This document shows, piece by piece, positions 58,048 to 64,000 of a stretch of 64,000 nucleotides of DNA. Location of the stretch: positions 27,714,985-27,778,984 of the forward strand of contig CM062294.1 of assembly GCA_031216915.1 (NCBI GenBank), read 5' to 3'. Numbering within the stretch: the first letter of the stretch is position 1; the number at the start of each line of letters is the position of its first letter. A program made the translations under genes and the position numbers. The notes under the pieces are model-generated. The model was given only the letters and a program-made list of their open reading frames with translations. It had not been told where the DNA came from and did no database searches. This stretch comes from Pictodentalium vernedei. Taxonomy: Eukaryota > Mollusca > Scaphopoda > Dentaliida > Dentaliidae.

Positions 58048-58290
58048 CCCTTTACCCAACGTAACGGCCAAAACCGGCCAGCGCGATTCTCAAAAATCGC
58101 CAATTAATTTTTATTATTTTTTCATTTTTTGTCTCAAAAACATAGGTTATTACCCCTCGTTGGAACGAGCTCGTCGAGCTCGTTCCAATGAGGGGTCATA
58201 ACCTATGTTTTTGAGACAAAAAATGAAAAAAATTAGTTATTCAAGAATTTTTTTTGCAAGTGTCGTCTGCTTTTCATGTTAGGTAAAGGG
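58048..58290. mobile_element. TTAA MITE, subfamily I, intact and young
   Basis: 243 bp between TTAA 58044-58047 and 58291-58294. Differs at only a handful of sites from 22972-23214, including single changes in one palindrome arm. It lies about 285 bp downstream (minus strand) of exon a. Confidence 0.9.
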
Positions 58291-58575
58291 TTAATGAATC
58301 TAGAGACCCAGGCTTGTGCACTATGCTTTTCTGCCACATGTTGGACGTAAATTTTTCTTTCTTTTGAAATTTATAGTTTCTCCAAGGCTCAATTCATGGT
58401 GCATTCTCCAACTGAGGACATGAAATTTGAGGAAGCAGGTTGTCCAGGCTTAGTAGTTTGGAAAGAAACATAATTACAGATGAGAGAATTACAAACATTA
58501 ACATAAAGTTTCTTTTGAGAAAAGATATACAGAAAATGGTGAACAACTGTTGAAAAATAACAAAGAACTAGTTAC

Positions 58576-58650
58576 CTTGAATGATTTGGCAAGAATAGCA
58601 TATTAGCACATGTTGCAGATTCTGGTAATGCGTCAGTAGATGTATTGTCG
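58576..58650 (-). CDS. Zinc-finger gene exon a
   Basis: A 75-nt minus-strand exon with acceptor ATATATTTTTTGCAG and donor GTAACT (58570-58575). It enters and leaves in phase 2: one nucleotide, 24 open codons, two nucleotides. The peptide is DNTSTDALPESATCANMLF then LPNHS. The two final bases AG join the first base of exon b to give Ser, so the frame continues as NHS-S-KKSSG. No domain; polar linker upstream of the fingers. The first coding exon must lie further right, probably outside the window. A family L MITE ends 36 bp before the acceptor. Confidence 0.7.
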
Positions 58651-58685
58651 CTGCAAAAAATATATCAATATTTAAGGCCCCCACA

Positions 58686-59110
58686 AAGCAGATCTACTGT
58701 TTCTCAGGCGATTTTTTGTAAAATTGCATGCGAGCGGGTGTTTTTTATTTTATTTTCTATTTTTATAACTATTTCTTTGCCATCAAAAATTCATGTTCTT
58801 GGTTTTGTTTTATCTTTTAAGCCTCATAATCTACAGAATAGCATGTGATGGTGATGTATTTGGTCTCCTTGAGTGAAAGAAACCTTGTTGCACTCAAGGA
58901 ACAAATTTATCAATTTTATTAACTTCGGTGAAAAATCAGACATAAATAGCGTGGGTAGTAGTTTACTTAGTCCCTTGAGTGCAAGAAGGCTTTGCAATGC
59001 TAAAGCATTGCAAAGCCTTGTTGCATCAAGGGCCAAATTTATCATATTTGGTTATAAAAAGAAAGCATGTGGCAGCTAAAAAGACAATGCAGGAAGGCCC
59101 GAGAAACAGA
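58686..59110 (+). mobile_element. Family L MITE copy 3
   Basis: Starts GATCTACTGTTTCTCAGGCG. The central palindrome AAGGCTTTGCAATGC / GCATTGCAAAGCCTT is at about 58986-59022. The right end is GGCCCGAGAAACAGAG. It sits just outside the exon a acceptor. Confidence 0.7.
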
Positions 59111-59156
59111 GATTTTTTTAACTTTTTTAGGCCCTTGATAAATTTAAGGGCCAAGA

Positions 59157-59530
59157 AAGTAGATCTCCTGTTTATCAGGCCATTTTTTGTAAAATTGCAA
59201 TCGGGAGGTGTTTTTTTTTTTATTTTATTTTTTATTTTTGTAATTATTTCTTTGCCATCAAAAGTTCATGTTCTTGGTTTGTTTTATGTATTAGGCCTAA
59301 TAATCTACAGAATAGCATGTGATGGTGGTGTATTTGGTCTCCTTGAGTGCAAGAAACCTTGTTGCACTCAAGAAACAAATTTATCACTTTTATTAACTTT
59401 AGTAAAAGATAAGACATAAATCATTTAATTTTTCTTTTTTTAAGTTGGCATTGGTTATAAAGAGAGAGCATGCAGCAGCCCAGATGGCCCCGTAGGTGGG
59501 CCTGAGAAACAGATTTTTAACTTTTTTTAG
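59157..59530 (+). mobile_element. Family L MITE copy 4
   Basis: Starts AGTAGATCTCCTGTTTATCA and ends GGGCCTGAGAAACAGATTTT. Its palindrome lacks the GCAATGC tip: CTTGAGTGCAAGAAACCTTG / TTGCACTCAAG. Confidence 0.7.
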
Positions 59531-59694
59531 GCCTAACATAAGTCAAGTTTTCAGCCAATGGAGCAACTTTATCTCATAGATTAAAGTAAAGAATCCATTA
59601 TGAAGGTTACAGATCCACCAATTTTTTTTACATTTAACCCTATCCTAACTGGTGTCAAACTACCAAAATTTCATGCAACAAATATTTCCATTAA

Positions 59695-60101
59695 CCCCCT
59701 GCACACTGATGTCAAAATATCTAAAGTTCAGGGTGCAAATTTTTCCCATAAGGCAACTAGAAATTTAACAAATTCAATCTTGTTTGACAGAGCTCATTGA
59801 GCTCTGTCAAACAAGATTGAATTGGTTCAATTCCCAGTTGCATTATGGGAAAAATGGCTACTTGACATTTGGATATTTTGACATCAAGCAGGGCTCCCTT
59901 GAGTAAAATGGTCGGGGCCTAAAAAAAGTGCCCCACATATTGAGGTTGGGGCCTTTTCAGGGCTGATTTTCCATTTTGTCCGTTATTGTTAGTGCTTTTT
60001 TGTGGAAAATGTCGGAGCTTGAAAAAAAGCCCCCAGCAAGTGCTCCTCTCAGGGCCTGGGCTGATCAGCCCCGACTCAAGGCAAGCCCTGCATCAAGGGA
60101 G
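59695..60101. mobile_element. TTAA-flanked foldback element
   Basis: Between TTAA 59691-59694 and 60102-60105. The left arm CTGATGTCAAAATATC matches the right arm GATATTTTGACATCA. The central palindrome is TTCAATCTTGTTTGACAGAG around GCTCATTGAGC (about 59775-59824). A 202-bp element is inserted near its right end. Confidence 0.65.
59889..60090. mobile_element. Small hAT-like MITE K
   Basis: Ends CAGGGCTCCCTTGAGT and ACTCAAGGCAAGCCCTG. The 7-bp direct repeat CATCAAG flanks it (59882-59888, 60091-60097). G/C-rich interior. Removing one copy of the repeat restores the host element. Confidence 0.65.
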
Positions 60102-60396
60102 TTAAGGCAACTAGGAATTAATCAATTAAATCTGGTTTGACAGAGCGCAAAGACCTATATACAAAGACATTTCCAACAAGAGCACCACCTAGCGGGGCAA
60201 CATACGCATGTCAAAATTGGAACATGCACAAGTTTCTCTGGGGTAAAGTTTGAAATTTTTGTTGACTTGACTAGGTCTGCCCCACCCCCCCCCCCCCCTC
60301 TAATCATTGCCCATTCCCCTACCCTGTCTGGGGTAAAGGGTAATTCACCTGTTTTCACATTTTCATATTAATTGATCTGAGGTCTTCACAAAATAA

Positions 60397-62165
60397 AAAC
60401 AAGGCTGTTGTAGAAGATTCTCCCCACCATTTAGAATGGTAGCGTCCATTCAATGACAGGTTAACTTCATTGATAACAATTGACGATAGCTGGCGCCAAG
60501 GAAAAGGACATTTTGAGGATCATAATAGCTATAAACGACGAGGATTCTCGTCGTTTAAAAAATAAAATGGAGTTATCTTCTCCTGTCACATTCACTATGA
60601 CAATTGGTGATCAATGGGTGTGCAAAGTTTGAACAATAAAGTAAGTAAAATGTTGGAGTAGGCGACACAATAGTGTAATGTTTCAACTACTAAAAAGGGG
60701 GCATAACTTTGGAAATATAAAACAGAGTTACCTGCTCTTGTCACATGCACAACGGCAATTGGTGATCAACATGTGTGCAATGTTTGAACAAACTAGAGGT
60801 ACTGTGAGCAAGCTCACAAAGTGATGCCCCCGAATGTATAAGTTAGATTATCTCCCCTTGGAAATGTCGGAACGGAATTATATTGCTTCATGCACATCTT
60901 CATATGGAGTTCTTCCATTGTATAAAGTTTCATGAAAATTCTTCAAACGGTTTAGGAGGAGTTGCACTTATAAGGATGGACAGATGGACAGACAGACGGA
61001 CGGATGGACAGGGTGATTCCTATATACCCCCCCCCAAACTTTTTGTTTGCGGGGGGTATAAAAACCATGTAAAATGTTGGAGAAGACGACACAATACTGT
61101 AATGTTTTAAGTACTAAAAGGGGCATACCTCTGGAAATACATAATGGAGTTACCTTCTGTTGTCACATGCACAACGGCAATTGGTGATCACCATGTGTGC
61201 AAAGTTTGAACAATATTGCATGTAAAATGTAGAAGGAGTAGGCGACACAATACTGGAATGTTTTAAGTACTAAAAGGGGACATAACTCTGGAAATACAAA
61301 ACAGAGTTACCTGCTCTTGTCACATGCACAATGGCAACTGGTGATCACCATGTGTGCAAAGTCTGAACAATATTGCAGGTAAAATGTTGGAGGAGTGGAC
61401 GACACAATACTGCAATGTTTTAAGTACTAAAATTTAGAGTTCATAACTCTGGAAATACATAACAGAGTTACCTGCTCTTGTAACATGCACAACTGCAATT
61501 ACTGATCAACATGTGTGCAATGTTTAAACAATGTAGCATGTAAAATGTTGGTGTAGGCGACACAATTGTGTAATGTTTCAAGTATTAAATGGGGGTGTAA
61601 CTCTGGAAATACAAAACAGAGTTACGTGCTCTTGTTACATGCACAACGGCAATTGGTGATCAATGGGTGTGCAAAGATTGAACAATATAGCATGTAAAAT
61701 GTTGAAGGAGAAGGTGACACAATACTGTAATGTTTTAAGTACTAAAAGGGGGGAATAACTCTGGAAATACAAAATGGAGTTATCTGCCCTTGTCACATGC
61801 ACAACGGCAATTGGTGATCAACATGTGTGCAAAGTTTAAACAATATAGCATGTAAAATGTTGAAGGAGTAGGCGACACAATACTGTAATGTTTTAAGTAC
61901 TAAAAGGGGGCATAACTCTGGAAATACAAAAGAGACTTACTTGCTCTTGTCACATACGCAATGGCAATTGGTGATCAACATGTGTGCAAAGTTTGAACAA
62001 TATAGCATGTAAGATATTGAAGGAGTAAGAGACAAAATACTGTAATGTTTTAAGTACTAAAAGGGGGCATAACAGAGTTACCTGCATTTGTCACATGCAC
62101 AACGGCAATTACTGATCAACATGTGTGCAAACTTTAAGTTTGAACAATGACGGGCGTATAAAATA
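60397..62165 (+). repeat. Family N array element
   Basis: The head region contains the perfect 10-bp hairpin AAACGACGAG / CTCGTCGTTT (60533-60556, loop GATT). About nine units of 150-165 bp follow (GCATAACTCTGGAAATACA; TTGTCACATGCACAACGG; GTGATCAACATGTGTGCAAA). No tail hairpin is seen; the array fades at about 62165. A family O element is nested in it. Confidence 0.75.
60795..61064 (+). repeat. Family O hairpin-ended element, nested in family N
   Basis: Head hairpin TGTGAGC/GCTCACA (60803-60818), single-copy body, (GACAGACGGACGGATG) stretch at about 60978-61010, and a tail hairpin from TATACCCCCC to GGGGGGTATA (61023-61060) followed by AAAA. Family N sequence lies on both sides (GTTTGAACAA before, CATGTAAAATGTTGGAG after). 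It is the minimal form of the shared plan: no tandem core. Confidence 0.75.
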
Positions 62166-62437
62166 TCATTCCAGATTTTTTTTTTTCAATTTACTATTCT
62201 GAAAGCGAATCTGTCCTGTTCGGTTCATTTTCAGATCCAAGACATTAAATTATTTTGAATCTTTTCACTGGTGCATTCATCCACACTCAGAACGGTGTGC
62301 AGTAGTATATTATTTCCGTGGTTCCATAGACCATTTGACTGATGCACGAAACCAACATGAACCTCGAGAAACAACATCAGTTTGTTTAAAGTTTGTTTAT
62401 ATGACACACGCACAAATTAGCCACTTAATATGACTTT
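62166..62437. other. Unassigned sequence
   Basis: The minus strand is open for 60 codons (VHVGFVHQSNGLWNHGNN ... LMSWI, stop) after a possible acceptor TTGTTTCTCGAG. No motif and no donor; not called. Confidence 0.35.
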
Positions 62438-62441
62438 TTAA

Positions 62442-62648
62442 CCCATCTCCTAACTTGAGTTGCAGACGGCACTTGGAAAAAACATCCTAATTTTACTAAA
62501 AATTTTCATTTTTTGCTTCCAAAACATAGGTTATGACCCCTCATTGGAATGAGCTCACTGAGCTCGTTCCAATGAGGGGTTATAGCCTATGTTTTGGAAG
62601 CAAAAATATAAAAAAAAATGAATGGCGTTTTTTTTTGTAGGTAAAACA
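62442..62648. mobile_element. TTAA MITE with captured-type palindrome
   Basis: 207 bp between TTAA 62438-62441 and 62649-62652. Worn ends CCCATCTCCTAACTTG and TTGTAGGTAAAACA. The palindrome has GCTTCCAAAACATAGG arms, like family J. Confidence 0.7.
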
Positions 62649-62962
62649 TTAATACAATATAACCCAAAATAGGACAGATAACGTAAATTCTCCCTACTGA
62701 AATTATGCAAATATGATCCAGTTGTATTTTGTTTAGCCAATCAAATTTCGAATGTCCAGTTTTGAAATTGACCAATGAAAGCTCCCAACTCTAATTATGC
62801 AAATTATGAAAATGTATTTTGTTCAGCCAATCAAATTGTCTAGTTTTGAAATTGACCAATGAAATTGACGGAAGGCTTTATTTATCACTGATTAATATGA
62901 AAACAAAATATCAAATGTTTTAAAGTGAACAAAACGGACGAGTCATATGATAAATAGAGGAT

Positions 62963-63110
62963 ATCTAGTGTTTTTGAGTGAATACTGAAAATTATCTCAT
63001 GAGTGATCGATACAAATATTTGTTTTTCACGAGTGCTTACGCAAGAAAAAATAACCATTTATCTCGTCACAAGTGAGATAATTTTCGGCATCCACTAAAA
63101 AACACTAGAT
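62963..63110. repeat. Foldback element
   Basis: Inverted arms of about 44 bp: ATCTAGTGTTTTTGAGTG ... ATTATCTCATGAGTGA and TCACAAGTGAGATAATTTTC ... AAAACACTAGAT. Confidence 0.75.
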
Positions 63111-63149
63111 TTTCTTTTTATTATGTTTTTTGTAAGAATCTGATAATTC

Positions 63150-63540
63150 CACTCGTTTCAACATTGAATTGATGCATGGAAGCAAACAGCGCATTGAATC
63201 ATTGATACACGGAAGTGATTTGATTGTTACTCAGAACAGATAGTGTCTTGCGATCTGATTTAGCTGGCGGGTTTCTAGTCCAAAAATGGCCTGAAAGCCT
63301 GTAATACATGTTTTTCGTTTGGTAGGTCCTCAAACCAAAAACTTATATTACAGACTTTCAGGCCATGTTTGGACTAGAGGGTTTCATGCATCAATTCAAG
63401 GTGAATATGTGTTGAATTATTGCTGGAAATGATCGGTATCCACTCACAAACAGTAGATTTACTTTTCATTATACGTTTCTAGAACAAATTGATCATTTCC
63501 AGTGATAATTTGACACGTATTCACCTTGAAGTGATGCTTT
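63150..63540. repeat. Two adjoining inverted repeats
   Basis: The first pair is CTAGTCCAAAAATGGCCTGA / TCAGGCCATGTTTGGACTAG (63275-63377). The second is TTCAAGGTGAATATGTGTTG / GACACGTATTCACCTTGAA (63395-63530). Both are flanked by GATGCATG/CATGCATC-like words. Probably nested foldback MITEs. Confidence 0.65.
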
Positions 63541-63739
63541 GAAAGCTGCCATTTTGATTGATACTGTGAAAGTAAAAATTTCTATATCTTCAAAGCGGGG
63601 ATACGATTTCTATGTTTCCGCAATTTCTTCGATAATCTATCGTTTAGGGTATAATAAAAAGAATTTTCATTTCATCTGATTCGATTCAAATTTGGTTCGA
63701 TTTTCGACTAGCTTGGCTAATTCGATCTAACACAGAAAT

Positions 63740-63905
63740 TTCCAATTCGTAGAACCCTATTATGATCCCTTATTGACTGAGCTCATTGAGTTCCTTCAAT
63801 GAGGTGTAATAAGCAATGTTTTAAAGTAAATAAATTCAAATTCCTAATTATTCTTGAATTCTTTTTACAAGTGTCATAAACTAGTTTTATTGGGCAAAGA
63901 GTTAA
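63740..63905. mobile_element. Eroded TTAA MITE
   Basis: Remnant of the palindrome (TGACTGAGCTCATTGAGTTC) and a right end TTATTGGGCAAAGAG before TTAA (about 63901-63904). The left end is lost. Confidence 0.55.
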
Positions 63906-64000
63906 ATATTTTCACTGAGTTTTTCCTCAATTAACCGAGTTTGAATGAATTAAAGATCATGGGCAGATAGAAGTCTTGAGAAACCTATGTACTGATGATC

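Noticed and set aside
62231-62413. 60-residue minus-strand frame ending LMSWI
   Set aside because: No donor, no homologous motif, no link to exon a.
1-64000. CRISPR array, bacterial operons, or terminators
   Set aside because: Repeat spacing, unit length and spliced exons are eukaryotic; tandem units have no unique spacers.

Overview
The window looks like nuclear DNA of a repeat-rich lophotrochozoan, most likely a bivalve mollusc. This rests on AT-rich sequence with GT-AG exons and on repeats with GAGGCCCC/GGGGCCT heads and about 168 bp tandem cores, which resemble the bivalve 'pearl'/HINE-type elements as I remember them. The species call is inference. There is no bacterial-style gene organisation; most short open frames are chance frames inside repeats.

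One host gene is well supported, on the minus strand and crossing most of the window. Its exons lie at 58576-58650, 39871-40446, 30425-30534 and 11408-11569. All have consensus splice sites and their codon phases agree. The exons encode a protein with three C2H2/BED-like zinc fingers followed by Ser/Asp-rich segments. The third finger is split between two exons 9.3 kb apart, and splicing restores an exact C-x2-C-x12-H-x4-H. Weaker candidates are a 51-nt cassette exon (38975-39025) that would interrupt this finger, and a phase-compatible trio (18388-18458, an 11-nt microexon at 17997-18007, and 14970-15069). Introns of 9-19 kb hold nearly everything else.

Layout from left to right: 1-3005, family A elements (330 bp units). 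3908-5289, a hAT-like element carrying a family D element. 5.3-9.2 kb, unresolved sequence and a satellite with GAGAGAGG/CCTCTCTC boxes. 9.2-13 kb, fragments of families B, G and L, exon d and MITEs. 13.5-27.4 kb, families M, B and C with nested hAT-like and TTAA (piggyBac-type) MITEs. 27.5-29.9 kb, a D/A chimera. 30.4-31.8 kb, exon c, a minisatellite and a mariner-like MITE. 33-37.4 kb, a broken APE-type LINE whose 2A-like motif has lost its final proline. 38-47 kb, exon b and a dense MITE zone. 47.25-47.66 kb, a 5S-rRNA-derived SINE. 48.66-57.11 kb, a giant family B element of about 31 units, split by a second array element. 58-64 kb, exon a, family L MITEs, family N/O elements and foldback elements.

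Two themes recur. First, several sequence-unrelated repeat families share one plan: a short perfect hairpin near the head, a core that is often tandem with a period near 165-170 bp, a (GACG)n-like stretch, and a terminal hairpin usually followed by TAAAAA. Stem changes are compensated between families, so the hairpins themselves appear to be maintained. Second, MITEs of different superfamilies (TTAA/piggyBac, TA/mariner-pogo, 8-bp-TSD hAT) carry long central palindromes whose arms stay matched while the sequence differs between subfamilies; some composites were copied after nesting.
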